From positions 930,001 to 994,000 of the forward strand of contig NZ_VFMM01000001.1 of assembly GCF_006715085.1 (NCBI RefSeq): 64,000 nucleotides of DNA, given 5' to 3'. Positions within the stretch are counted from its first letter, which is position 1, and each line of letters begins with the position of its first letter. This DNA is from Kribbella jejuensis. Its GTDB lineage: Bacteria > Actinomycetota > Actinomycetes > Propionibacteriales > Kribbellaceae. The position numbers were made by a program, and so were the translations under genes. Below, one piece after another: positions 1 through 11,206 of this stretch. The notes beneath the pieces are model-generated. The model was not told the DNA's origin. It ran no database searches and worked only from the letters and a program-made list of their open reading frames with translations.

Positions 1-341
1 AGCATCTCCTCCAGGACAGCGGCGGCGACACGCGGCTCGTGGCAGAACCGGCTGACCACGCCGAGCCCGGGATCGAGCAGCGGATCGGCCGCGGCCTCGG
101 GCGTCAGTGGGTAGTTGCGCCGGTAGTACTCGCGGATCCGGCGGCGGAGTTCGGCGTACCCGGAGGCCGCGTACTGCTCGATCCACGGGTGCTCGTCCGG
201 CGGCACCAGTTGGCTGGTCAGCTGCCCACCGAGCCAGTCGGTCGGCTCGGTCAGGACGACGCGGCGGCCGAGGCGGACCGCGGTCAACGCGGCGGCGACA
301 CCACCGAGCCCACCGCCGACGACCAGGACATCAGTTTCCAC
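1..341 (-). CDS. FAD-dependent oxidoreductase, N-terminal part (runs off window)
   Basis: Only the first 113 codons are inside the window. The GTG start at 341 is followed by a Rossmann nucleotide-binding motif, VLVVGGGLGGVAAALTA, at residues 5-21, then GRRVVLTEPTDWLGGQ, which is the start of the FAD-dependent oxidoreductase family (PF12831 type). An AAGGAG ribosome binding site lies inside the last codons of the upstream lacI-type gene, whose TGA ends at 346, so translation is probably coupled. Such oxidoreductases are often encoded with LacI repressors in sugar-use clusters; the substrate cannot be told from this fragment. The start is well supported; the function beyond FAD binding is inference. 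Confidence 0.75.
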   Translation of the reverse strand, partial: METDVLVVGGGLGGVAAALTAVRLGRRVVLTEPTDWLGGQLTSQLVPPDEHPWIEQYAASGYAELRRRIREYYRRNYPLTPEAAADPLLDPGLGVVSRFCHEPRVAAAVLEEM

Positions 342-345
342 CGAT

Positions 346-1356
346 TCACTCCTTAGCTCGTGGCGCGGCGACCGTTTCGCCCGCCACCAGGTCACAGGCC
401 ACCAGTCGGCTGACCGGCGCGGCCTCCGGATCCTCGACCCGCGCGACCAGCGCGTCGATCGCGATCCGGCCGATCTCCTTGCGCGGGATCGCCAGGCAGT
501 CCCAGCGCTCACCCGATCCCTCCAGTACAGCGACCGAGAGGTCCTCCGGCACCTGCCTGCCGCGCGCGGCCAGCCCCGTCCGCAGTTCCTCGGCCAAACT
601 GATGCTCTCGGCAACCACCGCGGTCTCGGGACCGGTCGCCAGTTCGTCCAGCCATTCCTCGGACAGCCCCGGCTCGCCTCGGAACCCGGGCGACCGGTCG
701 TGCAGCCCGAGCCGCTCGACCGCGGCGCGGTACCCGGCACGGCGGTCGAAGTACGCCTCCTGCTCGATGCCCTGCCGCAGGTAGGCGAAATACCGATGAC
801 CGCGATCGGCGAGCGACGCCACCAGCCGGTCGGTGCCGTCGATGTAGTCCGGGACGATGCATGGGATCTCCGCGCCGGGCACCTCCCGGCGGCCGATGTG
901 GACGAACAGGTACCCGTCGTGCCACAGCCGGGCGAGCTCCTCGCGATCGGTCGCGGCACCGAGCAGGACCGTCCCGTCCGCGAGGTTGAGCCGGTTGGTC
1001 CCGTCCCGGTAGATCCGCCGCCGGCCGTCGCTCGTACCGGTCGAAGTGAACAGGACCAGGTCGTACCCAAGCTGTTCGGCGCGCTCCTCGATCCCCAGCA
1101 GGAACTCGAAGTAGAAGTCCTCGCGGGCGTGCGGGAAGACCGCCTCGAAGGTGTGTACGCCGAGCAGCCGGTTGCGCTTGTTCCGCAGGTTCCGCGCGGC
1201 GGCGTTCGGGACGTACCCGAGCTCCTTGACCGCGGCCAGGATCCGCTCCCGCGTCTCGACCGGGATCCGGTCCACGTCGCCGCTCACGACCCGCGACACC
1301 GCGGACTGCGAGACGCCCGCGAGCCGGGCGACGTCGGACTGCCTTGGCGCTTTCAT
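346..1356 (-). CDS. LacI-family transcriptional repressor
   Basis: The 336-residue protein begins with the LacI helix-turn-helix (SDVARLAGVSQSAVSRVVSG, about residues 6-25) and the hinge region, followed by a periplasmic-binding-protein-like effector domain from about residue 60 to the end. I chose ATG at 1356 because GGGAGA precedes it by five bases and the HTH starts directly after; a start at 1395 would put coding sequence over the operators. The next gene downstream, an FAD oxidoreductase, begins five bases after this gene's TGA and shares its ribosome binding site region. Palindromic operators just upstream suggest autoregulation. The effector is probably a sugar or sugar acid, but this is inferred from family only. 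Confidence 0.88.
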   Translation of the reverse strand: MKAPRQSDVARLAGVSQSAVSRVVSGDVDRIPVETRERILAAVKELGYVPNAAARNLRNKRNRLLGVHTFEAVFPHAREDFYFEFLLGIEERAEQLGYDLVLFTSTGTSDGRRRIYRDGTNRLNLADGTVLLGAATDREELARLWHDGYLFVHIGRREVPGAEIPCIVPDYIDGTDRLVASLADRGHRYFAYLRQGIEQEAYFDRRAGYRAAVERLGLHDRSPGFRGEPGLSEEWLDELATGPETAVVAESISLAEELRTGLAARGRQVPEDLSVAVLEGSGERWDCLAIPRKEIGRIAIDALVARVEDPEAAPVSRLVACDLVAGETVAAPRAKE

Positions 1357-1376
1357 ACTTTCTCCCAGTGTGCATT

Positions 1377-1420
1377 CATACGTATGAGCGCTCATCGGCG
1401 AGCTGCTCTTACGTATGCGC
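1377..1420 (-). promoter_or_regulatory. Probable LacI-type operators upstream of the repressor gene
   Basis: Two perfect palindromes overlap here: CATACGTATG at 1377-1386 and ATGAGCGCTCAT at 1384-1395; the second resembles typical LacI-family half-sites around a central CG. A related copy, TACGTATGCGC at 1410-1420, repeats TACGTATGAGC at 1379-1389 with a 31-base offset, about three helical turns. The sites lie 21-64 bases upstream of the lacI-type start codon, where they would block its promoter. No clear -10/-35 pair was identified. Confidence 0.6.
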
Positions 1421-1448
1421 AGAACCTACGAAGGCGACGGACAACCTG

Positions 1449-2462
1449 TCAAGGCCGAGCAACGACAATCACCGGATGCTTACCGGCCACCGCCACGTCG
1501 TACCGCGCCTCCACCCGCCACCTCCGCCGCAGCAGCTCGGTCTGCTCCGGCAGCAGAATCGTCACCACCAGCCCACCCGGCAACAGCACCTCCCGCCACC
1601 GCCGTAGGGCCGACGGAACGTCCTCAGACCCGACGCGCACATCCCACGGCGGATTGCTGAGCACCCGATCGAACCCACTCTCCACCCACCGAGCATCCCC
1701 GCGCCGCCACACCACCCCCGCACCCTCCGAATGACGTGCGCCCCGGCGGTCAGCGGCGCCTGCTGCGGTCGCCCAGTTTGCCCTGGCCGCTGCTGTGGCG
1801 GCGGGATCTCGGTCTATGCCGAGGTAGTGGGCTCTCGGCTCCAGGTGATGGGCTTCCAGAAGGATGGTTCCGGCGCCGCAGAAAGGGTCCAGTACTCGGT
1901 GCTCGGGCGCCGGGCCGGACAGGCGGGCCATCGCGGCGGCCACAGGTGGGTGGAGGCTACCGGGGACGGTGTGTTGGCGGTATGGCCGCCGGTGAAGGGG
2001 TTCGGCGTACGGACGCAGCGCGATCCAGAGCGTCTTGCCGTCGAGGACCACGCGCCACTCGGCCCGTTCGTCAGGCGGTACGACGCCGTGCCGGCGCGAG
2101 TGGTACCGCCCACCGGTCAGCCGGGCGATCCGCTCCCCCACCGCGTCCTCGACGTCGTACCGGTTGAAGTTCCGTACCCCGACGAACGACGCCGACACCG
2201 CGAACGCCCCACCCGTGACAGCCACCGACGGCAGAGCGGCACGTATCGCAGCGACCACGCCGGCCTTCGCCCGCCCCGGGTCCGGCGTCAGCCCGTACAC
2301 GACGAACAGGTCGTCGGCCACCCGCGGCGGATCGACCAATCCCTCGACCACCACCTGCCGCTTGGACACCTCGACCACTCGATGCCCCGCGGCGGCGACC
2401 TCCTCGGCCACCAACCATTCCAGACCTGCAACAGCACGCAGCAACACCAGTGCAGAACGCAC
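1449..2462 (-). CDS. THUMP-type class I SAM-dependent RNA methyltransferase
   Basis: The 337-residue protein has an N-terminal region typical of THUMP/RNA-binding methyltransferases (residues about 1-150) and a C-terminal Rossmann methyltransferase domain. SAM-binding motif DPFCGAGTILLEA and the catalytic SNPPWD motif are both present, as in the UPF0020/TrmN/Trm14 group that makes N2-methylguanosine in tRNA or rRNA. The GTG start at 2462 follows GGGAG seven bases upstream, and this ribosome binding site lies in a hairpin arm. It stands alone between the DUF2550 gene and the lacI-type gene. The exact RNA target cannot be read from sequence. Confidence 0.8.
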   Translation of the reverse strand: MRSALVLLRAVAGLEWLVAEEVAAAGHRVVEVSKRQVVVEGLVDPPRVADDLFVVYGLTPDPGRAKAGVVAAIRAALPSVAVTGGAFAVSASFVGVRNFNRYDVEDAVGERIARLTGGRYHSRRHGVVPPDERAEWRVVLDGKTLWIALRPYAEPLHRRPYRQHTVPGSLHPPVAAAMARLSGPAPEHRVLDPFCGAGTILLEAHHLEPRAHYLGIDRDPAATAAARANWATAAGAADRRGARHSEGAGVVWRRGDARWVESGFDRVLSNPPWDVRVGSEDVPSALRRWREVLLPGGLVVTILLPEQTELLRRRWRVEARYDVAVAGKHPVIVVARP

Positions 2463-2469
2463 GAAGAGT

Positions 2470-2490
2470 CTCCCGGCAAGAACCCGGGAG
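2470..2490 (-). promoter_or_regulatory. Hairpin covering the ribosome binding site of the RNA methyltransferase
   Basis: CTCCCGG and CCGGGAG form perfect 7-base arms around a 7-base loop. On the minus strand the 3' arm contains the GGGAG Shine-Dalgarno sequence for the GTG start at 2462, so the fold would mask the ribosome binding site. The pairing is seen; any regulatory effect is inferred. Confidence 0.4.
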
Positions 2491-2657
2491 CAACCAACCG
2501 GCTACTCCCGCGTCGCCGGCCAAGGGCAGAACGCCACACGAAGGGCCGGCGGAGCTCAGCCCAGTCGGAAGAAGAAACTCTTCATGCGCGTGATCCTGGC
2601 ACACCAGCGACGGAGTGCCCACCGATTTTCAGGCGGAGAACTACTGCTCCAGGTCCC

Positions 2658-3089
2658 TCAGAGGTAGGTCTGGGTGCTCGGCGGAGCCGACTCCATCCAG
2701 GCCAGGACGCCGGTCAGCGCTTCTTCGGTCATCGCGAAGTGGACCGTGCGGTCGGTGAGCTTCGCGTCCACGATCACGTGGCCGGCGTACGTCACCAGCG
2801 GCTCGTTGCCCATCGGGCGGCGGGTCGTGACACCCTCGAGCTGGCGGCGGTTCACGGTCAGCTTGGGCCACCAGGCGAGGCTGAAGACCCGGAACCACTG
2901 CAGGTCGTCGCCGACGTAGCGGGCCAGGCCGAGGGCCCAGCCGCGGCCGTGTTCCTTCTCGGCGAGCTGCAGGCTGCAATCAAAAGTTCCGCCGTCCCTG
3001 GACAACCAGCGACGGCGGAACGCGACCAGCACGATGAACAGTACGGCGGCAAGCAGACAGACCCCGACGACATCGAGGACTGTCCTCAT
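2658..3089 (-). CDS. DUF2550 membrane-anchored protein downstream of atpC
   Basis: This 143-residue protein has one N-terminal transmembrane helix (about residues 5-24, VVGVCLLAAVLFIVLVAF) followed by a basic RRRW stop-transfer segment and a soluble domain with W-rich motifs (GWALGLARY, LAWWPKLTV). It matches the DUF2550 family, which I recall directly after atpC in mycobacteria (Rv1312) and other actinobacteria. It is on the ATP synthase strand, 110 bases after atpC. Its function is unknown; the position suggests a role linked to ATP synthase expression or membrane energetics, but no evidence here goes beyond linkage. Confidence 0.8.
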   Translation of the reverse strand: MRTVLDVVGVCLLAAVLFIVLVAFRRRWLSRDGGTFDCSLQLAEKEHGRGWALGLARYVGDDLQWFRVFSLAWWPKLTVNRRQLEGVTTRRPMGNEPLVTYAGHVIVDAKLTDRTVHFAMTEEALTGVLAWMESAPPSTQTYL

Positions 3090-3199
3090 ACGTTGCCAAC
3101 CTCATTTCCGGTGCCATGAGCGGGTACTTGCCCCGGGCACCCCGGAGAACCGTACTGCCAAGTGACGATATTCGATTGTGCCGATTATGGCAGGTCGAC

Positions 3200-3591
3200 T
3201 CAGGAGGTCTGCTCGGCGGCCCGAACCCTGGCCTCGGCGAGTCGGACCTCGTCGTTGGCGTCGTCGGTGTCGAGGCCGGCGGCAAGCGCCTGCTCGAGGT
3301 CCCGGCGGGCCTCTTCGAGGTCGATGTCGTGACCCATCTCGGCGTTCTCGGCCAGGATCGAGACCCGGTCGTTCGCCACCGAGATGAAGCCGTCCGGCGC
3401 GGCCGCGACGAAGTACTCGTCGTCGACGGTCCGCACCTGGACGGTGCCGCCCTGCAGCAGGCCCAGCAACGGCGCGTGGCCGGGCAGGATACCGACGTCA
3501 CCGTCGGTGGTGCGGGCGATGACGATCTTCGCCTGCCCCTGCCAGACCGTCCGCTCGGCGGCGACCAATGCCACCTCCAGGTGGGCAGCCA

Positions 3592-3592
<1 letters not shown>
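3200..3592 (-). CDS. atpC: ATP synthase F1 epsilon subunit
   Basis: The 130-residue protein is the epsilon subunit of the F1 central stalk, which rotates with gamma and couples to the c-ring. The N-terminal beta-sandwich contains the usual GDVGILPGHAPLL segment (residues about 31-43) and the C-terminal helical hairpin is short, as in actinobacteria. I set the start at ATG 3592, which overlaps the atpD stop in a TGATG arrangement, rather than a longer frame starting at 3619. It is the last subunit gene of the operon; DUF2550 follows. Confidence 0.96.
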
Positions 3593-5963
<2,371 letters not shown>

Positions 5964-5969
5964 GGTGGA

Positions 5970-7607
<1,638 letters not shown>

Positions 7608-7633
7608 TGTGTTTCCTTTGTCTAGGAGGGCCG

Positions 7634-8431
7634 TCAGCCCGCGATGCGCCGTTGCGCGTCGTCGAGCCGGGCCGCGATGGTTCCGTCGATCACTTCGTCG
7701 CCGATGTCCACCCGGACGCCGCCGACCACTCCTCGGTCGACGATGACGTTCAGCTGGATGTCCCGGCCGTACTGCCTGCCGAGTGCTGCCGCGAGCCGGG
7801 TGCGCTCCGCCTCGGTCAGGTCGGTGGCCACTCGCACGGTCGCGATGCTGGCGTTCCGCCGGGCCGCCGCGGCGACCTGGTAGGCGCGCATCGAGCCCGC
7901 GAAGTTCCGGCCCCGGCCGTCCACGGCCCGCTCGGCCAGCCGCACCGTGGTGGAGTCGGCCTTGCCCTGCAGCAGTCCGCGGATCAGCTCCTGGCGGTGC
8001 TCGACCGGGATCGCCCGGTCGCCCAGCTTCTCGGCCAGGGCCCGCTCGGCGGCGACCACCCGGTCCAGCCGGAACAGCTCGTCCTCGACCTCGTCCAGCT
8101 TCCGCCGGCTGTCGGCGTAGGCCACCTCGGCCTCGACGCTGAGCTGGTCGAGGGCGTCACCGAGGTCGCGGCCGCTGACCCAGCGACCGGCCACCGCGGC
8201 GGACAGGATCTCCTGCGCCTGGGCGGAGATCTTGCCGGCGAACAACTGCCCGGCCAGGGCGACCTTGGCCTCCGACGGCCGGGCCGGGTCGGTCAGGGCA
8301 CGCCGGAGCGCGCCGTTGCCGTCCAGCAACTTGGCGATCGAGAACAGCTCGCTGCCCAGGCCTTCGGCCGGGGCGGCACCCGCCAGGGCCTGCTCGGCCC
8401 GGGCGAGTGACTCGTTCGACGCGCCGCGCAT
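7634..8431 (-). CDS. atpH: ATP synthase F1 delta subunit
   Basis: The 265-residue delta subunit (OSCP type) joins the peripheral stalk to the top of F1. It is longer than the about 177 residues of Escherichia coli delta, as usual in actinobacteria, but is not fused to a second b domain as in mycobacteria. The C-terminal part [24 protein letters not shown] followed by a Gly-rich [20 protein letters not shown] segment is the most conserved region of the family. Its start overlaps the atpF stop by one base (TGATG). Confidence 0.95.
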   Translation of the reverse strand: MRGASNESLARAEQALAGAAPAEGLGSELFSIAKLLDGNGALRRALTDPARPSEAKVALAGQLFAGKISAQAQEILSAAVAGRWVSGRDLGDALDQLSVEAEVAYADSRRKLDEVEDELFRLDRVVAAERALAEKLGDRAIPVEHRQELIRGLLQGKADSTTVRLAERAVDGRGRNFAGSMRAYQVAAAARRNASIATVRVATDLTEAERTRLAAALGRQYGRDIQLNVIVDRGVVGGVRVDIGDEVIDGTIAARLDDAQRRIAG

Positions 8432-8991
8432 CAGCCGTCCGTTCCGACTGCCTGACGAGCGGACTCGGACTCTTCCAGCTCGGCCAGGAACCGCTCGACG
8501 GTGCGGCGCTGGCGCGCCTCGTCCTCGAGCGACTCGCCGACGATCCGGCCGGCCAGCGTGGTCGCCATGTGGCCGACCTCGCTACGCAGCGAGGCCACTG
8601 CCTGCGCCCGCTCGGCGTCGATCTGGGCCCGCGCGTGCGTGACGATCCGCTCGGCCTCGGCGTTCGCCTGCTCGCGCATCTCCGCGATGATCACCGCACC
8701 CTGCTCACGGGCGTCCTCGCGGATCTTGGCAGCCTCCTGCCGGGCCTCGGCCAGCTGCGCGTTGTACTTCTCCAAAGCCGCCTTCGCCTCGGCCTGGGCC
8801 TGCTTGGCCTCGTTCATCCCGCCTTCGATCGCCTGGGTCCGATCGGCGTACGCCTTCTCGAACTTGGGAACGACCACCTTGGCGAAGGCGATGGCCAGCA
8901 GGACCAGGAAGACGAACCCGAAGATGATCTCGGCGGTGTGCGGCAACAACGGATTCGGAGCCGCTTCGAGCGGTAGCACCAACGTCGTCAT
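8431..8991 (-). CDS. atpF: ATP synthase Fo b subunit
   Basis: The 186-residue protein has one N-terminal membrane helix (about residues 20-42, IIFGFVFLVLLAIAFAKVVV) and a long charged Ala/Glu/Arg-rich helix forming the dimeric peripheral stalk. The motif around RTQAIEGGMNEAKQAQAEA marks the tether domain. A pair of b subunits links Fo subunit a to the delta subunit at the top of F1. It sits between atpE and atpH in the standard order, with a one-base overlap to atpH. Confidence 0.96.
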   Translation of the reverse strand: MTTLVLPLEAAPNPLLPHTAEIIFGFVFLVLLAIAFAKVVVPKFEKAYADRTQAIEGGMNEAKQAQAEAKAALEKYNAQLAEARQEAAKIREDAREQGAVIIAEMREQANAEAERIVTHARAQIDAERAQAVASLRSEVGHMATTLAGRIVGESLEDEARQRRTVERFLAELEESESARQAVGTDG

Positions 8992-9023
8992 GTCTGAATC
9001 CTGTCAGTCAGTGGAAAGGTTGC

Positions 9024-9254
9024 TCAGCGGAAGACGAACGCGAGCGCGATACCGATGATCGCCAGAACCTCGGTGACGCCGAAGCCGATCCAGGCGATCG
9101 ACTGCAGCTTGCTCTGGGCCTCCGGCTGACGCGCGGTGCCGTTGATCACCGCGGCGAAGATCAGACCGACGCCGACGCCCGGGCCGATCGCGGCGAGGCC
9201 GTAGCCGAGGATGGCGATGTTGCCGCTGATTGCGAGAGCGATGTTGCTCACCAT
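9024..9254 (-). CDS. atpE: ATP synthase Fo c subunit (proteolipid)
   Basis: The 76-residue hairpin of two membrane helices joined by the polar loop ARQPE is the rotor ring subunit. Glu62 in [12 protein letters not shown] is the proton-binding carboxylate, corresponding to the bedaquiline-contacting Glu of mycobacteria. The first helix has the small-residue packing motif [11 protein letters not shown]. The start ATG 9254 is preceded by AAGGA ten bases upstream, and a perfect hairpin stands further upstream in the atpB-atpE gap, which may help raise c-subunit output relative to neighbouring genes. Confidence 0.97.
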   Translation of the reverse strand: MVSNIALAISGNIAILGYGLAAIGPGVGVGLIFAAVINGTARQPEAQSKLQSIAWIGFGVTEVLAIIGIALAFVFR

Positions 9255-9275
9255 TGCGGTGTTTTCCTTTCGGTA

Positions 9276-9292
9276 CGGATAGGTGCTATCCG
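9276..9292 (-). promoter_or_regulatory. Intercistronic hairpin between atpB and atpE
   Basis: CGGATAG and CTATCCG form perfect 7-base arms with a GTG loop, inside the 73-base atpB-atpE gap and upstream of the atpE ribosome binding site. The c subunit is needed in about ten copies per complex, and atpE leaders are known control points in other bacteria. A role as mRNA stabiliser or processing site is inferred. Confidence 0.45.
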
Positions 9293-9327
9293 GGTTTCCG
9301 TTACAACGGGTCTATTGGACTTGCGGA

Positions 9328-10110
9328 TCAGTGCTCTTCGGAGATGGCGCTGCCGATGTACTGCGCGGTCAGCACCACGAAGATGTACGCCTGGATGGAC
9401 TGCACGAACACCTCGAGTGCGGCGATCGCGATGCCCATGACGAACGTGACGACGCCGACGCCGGCGTAGAACACCTTCCCGGACTCGAACACCAGGTACT
9501 CACCACCGAGGACGAAGACGCCCAGCAGCAGGTGACCGGCGAACATGTTCGCGAACAACCGCAGGCTCAGCGAGATCGGCCGGACCAGGATGTTCGAGAT
9601 GAACTCGATCGGAATCATCAGCGGCATCAGCCAGGCCGGAACCCCGGCCGGCATCGTCTGGTGCTTGAAGTAGCCCCAGGCGCCGTGCTTCCGGATGCCG
9701 ACGGCGTTGTAGATCACCCAGCTCATCACGGCCGCGACGTACGCCCAGCCGGCGTGGCTGAAGGTCGGGAACTGGATCAGCGGGATCGAGCCGGCCAGGT
9801 TGTTCAGCAGCATGAAGAAGAACAGGCCGCACAGGTACGGCACGTACTTCATGTACTCCTGGCTGCCGATCGCGTCGCGAGCGATCGAGTTGCGAACGAA
9901 GTTGTACGCGAGCTCGCCGGTGAACTGCAGCTTGCTCGGCACGACGGCGGCCTTGCGGGACGCACCCCAGAAGAACCAGACGATCACCACGACGGTCAGC
10001 GCGGCCACCAGGACGGGCTTGGTGAACCAATCGACGCCGGGGATGATCGGCGGGAGATCGAAGCTTTCTGGACCGGGTGGGGTGAACTCGGTCGAAACGC
10101 CGGCAATCAC
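9328..10110 (-). CDS. atpB: ATP synthase Fo a subunit
   Basis: The 260-residue integral membrane subunit a forms the two proton half-channels. The essential arginine lies in ISLSLRLFANMFAGHLLLG, and the C-terminal helix motif VLTAQYIGSAISEEH is typical. At least five hydrophobic helices are visible. It is the first core subunit gene of the operon, after the AtpZ-like gene, with 121 bases of non-coding sequence upstream that include two near-identical 15-base repeats (about 10155-10184). Confidence 0.96.
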   Translation of the reverse strand: MIAGVSTEFTPPGPESFDLPPIIPGVDWFTKPVLVAALTVVVIVWFFWGASRKAAVVPSKLQFTGELAYNFVRNSIARDAIGSQEYMKYVPYLCGLFFFMLLNNLAGSIPLIQFPTFSHAGWAYVAAVMSWVIYNAVGIRKHGAWGYFKHQTMPAGVPAWLMPLMIPIEFISNILVRPISLSLRLFANMFAGHLLLGVFVLGGEYLVFESGKVFYAGVGVVTFVMGIAIAALEVFVQSIQAYIFVVLTAQYIGSAISEEH

Positions 10111-10231
10111 CGGGTCTCCTCTCGCGTCGTGCTCAAGTCGGACGCCTTATGGCTAAGGGCAGGGCGGCTCAGGGCAGGGCAGCTCAGGGGGCGGTCAACA
10201 ACGTCAGACCCGGTAGGGGCCGGGCCTGTCG

Positions 10232-10447
10232 TCAGGACCGCGACCCGTACCGGAAGTGCAACATCAAGATGGTCAGGCCGGCGCCGAGAACAACGCCCAC
10301 CACGACCAGGAACTGGGTGCCGAAGAGTCGGTCCAACCCGAACCCGATGCCCCCGTACACCAGGACACCGCCGATCAAGTAGGACAGGACCCGCCAGCCG
10401 TCGCCCGAATTGGGGGGTGATGGCTTCGGATCCTGGTTCTCGCTCAT
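10232..10447 (-). CDS. AtpZ/AtpI-like small membrane protein
   Basis: A 71-residue protein with two membrane helices (VLSYLIGGVLVYGGIGFGLDRLFG and FLVVVGVVLGAGLTILMLHFRYG). This pattern, with a Gly-rich first helix and GFGLDRLFGT turn, matches the AtpZ-type subgroup of AtpI-related proteins, which assist Fo assembly or ion supply in other bacteria. I prefer ATG 10447 (MSENQDPKPSPPN) over the in-frame ATG at 10477 because the longer version adds a nonconserved stretch; neither has a strong ribosome binding site. It lies between the larger AtpI-like gene and atpB. Family assignment is good, function is inferred. Confidence 0.7.
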   Translation of the reverse strand: MSENQDPKPSPPNSGDGWRVLSYLIGGVLVYGGIGFGLDRLFGTQFLVVVGVVLGAGLTILMLHFRYGSRS

Positions 10448-10537
10448 TGGCACCCGAAACGTACCAGTTGGCAACACATCCAGTCACACCGGCACCAGTA
10501 ATCTCCACCACAGCAGGCGAAACGTTACTCAGGGTGC

Positions 10538-11002
10538 TCATGCCACTACCTCTTTGTCGAGGTCGTAGATCGGCACCCGGAGCCGGGACCAGGACCAGAT
10601 CTCGCCGGCCATCCAGCCCATCACGACCACCACGGCGACCACACCGAGCACGGTCAGATTCACGTGCCGGGCCAGCGAATCCGAGTTCAGCGCGAGCGCG
10701 AGCAGGCCGCCGAAGACCGCGATCCGGCCGGTGTACGACGCCATCGCGATCGCCAGCTGCATCGTTGGAGTGGACCGGCGGGACAGGTGCAGCGCGAACA
10801 GGCCGGCACCGGAGAAGACGATCACCATCAGCAGGCCGAGCAGCGCTCCCCAGAGACCGGGCAGACCGGCCGCGACGGTCGAGACAGCGGTGGCGTTCAC
10901 GCCGACGACCAGGGCCGCGACCAGGGCGCCGCGCAGCATTGCCAGCGCCGGGTGCCTGGTTGCTTGTCCGGCGGGTTTCGGGCTGTGGGCCGTAGGAGCC
11001 AT
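10538..11002 (-). CDS. AtpI-like membrane protein, first gene of the ATP synthase operon
   Basis: The 154-residue protein has four hydrophobic helices (beginning about residues 21, 48, 82 and 115) and a short charged N-terminus. Size, topology and position upstream of atpB match the ATP synthase I (AtpI) proteins; in mycobacteria the equivalent is Rv1303. Such proteins help c-ring assembly in some bacteria but are not needed for activity in others. A promoter-like sequence lies about 95 bases upstream, so this is probably the first cistron of the atp transcript. Confidence 0.72.
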   Translation of the reverse strand: MAPTAHSPKPAGQATRHPALAMLRGALVAALVVGVNATAVSTVAAGLPGLWGALLGLLMVIVFSGAGLFALHLSRRSTPTMQLAIAMASYTGRIAVFGGLLALALNSDSLARHVNLTVLGVVAVVVVMGWMAGEIWSWSRLRVPIYDLDKEVVA

Positions 11003-11096
11003 CTGGTGGTTCCGTCCTGCTGGCGTGCTGGTCTCGCGGCCAGCTCGTCGGGTGGGCGGGGTCAGGGGTGTCGCTGTTATTTGCTGGTGCTTGTGA

Positions 11097-11126
11097 AAAC
11101 TAGCACAAAGTCTGCACGGTCAGCAA
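11097..11126 (-). promoter_or_regulatory. Candidate promoter of the ATP synthase operon
   Basis: On the minus strand TTGCTG (11126-11121) and TAGTTT (11102-11097) are separated by 18 bases, a fair match to a housekeeping actinobacterial promoter (TTGNNN and TANNNT). It lies in the 204-base gap between wecA and the AtpI-like gene, in the only locally AT-richer part of that gap. Confidence 0.45.
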
Positions 11127-11175
11127 AACGAGTCCCCTGCCGCTGTACAGCCACACCCTATCGGTAGGCCACACT

Positions 11176-11204
11176 GACCGCTGGTCTGGTCCCTCTCAGC
11201 GGTC
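11176..11204 (-). terminator. Possible hairpin terminator after the wecA-like gene
   Basis: GACCGCTG and CAGCGGTC are 8-base complementary arms with a 13-base loop just downstream of the wecA-like stop at 11207. No T-run follows on the minus strand, so termination efficiency is doubtful. Confidence 0.3.
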
Positions 11205-11206
11205 TC

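Noticed and set aside
2463..2657. Gene in the 195-base gap between DUF2550 and the methyltransferase gene
   Set aside because: No frame has a start with ribosome binding site and protein-like composition; only the hairpin at 2470-2490 is supported.
10107..10541. 144-codon open frame on the minus strand whose ATG overlaps the AtpI-like stop
   Set aside because: It overlaps the AtpZ-like gene in another frame, has Arg/Pro-rich composition, and no family resemblance.
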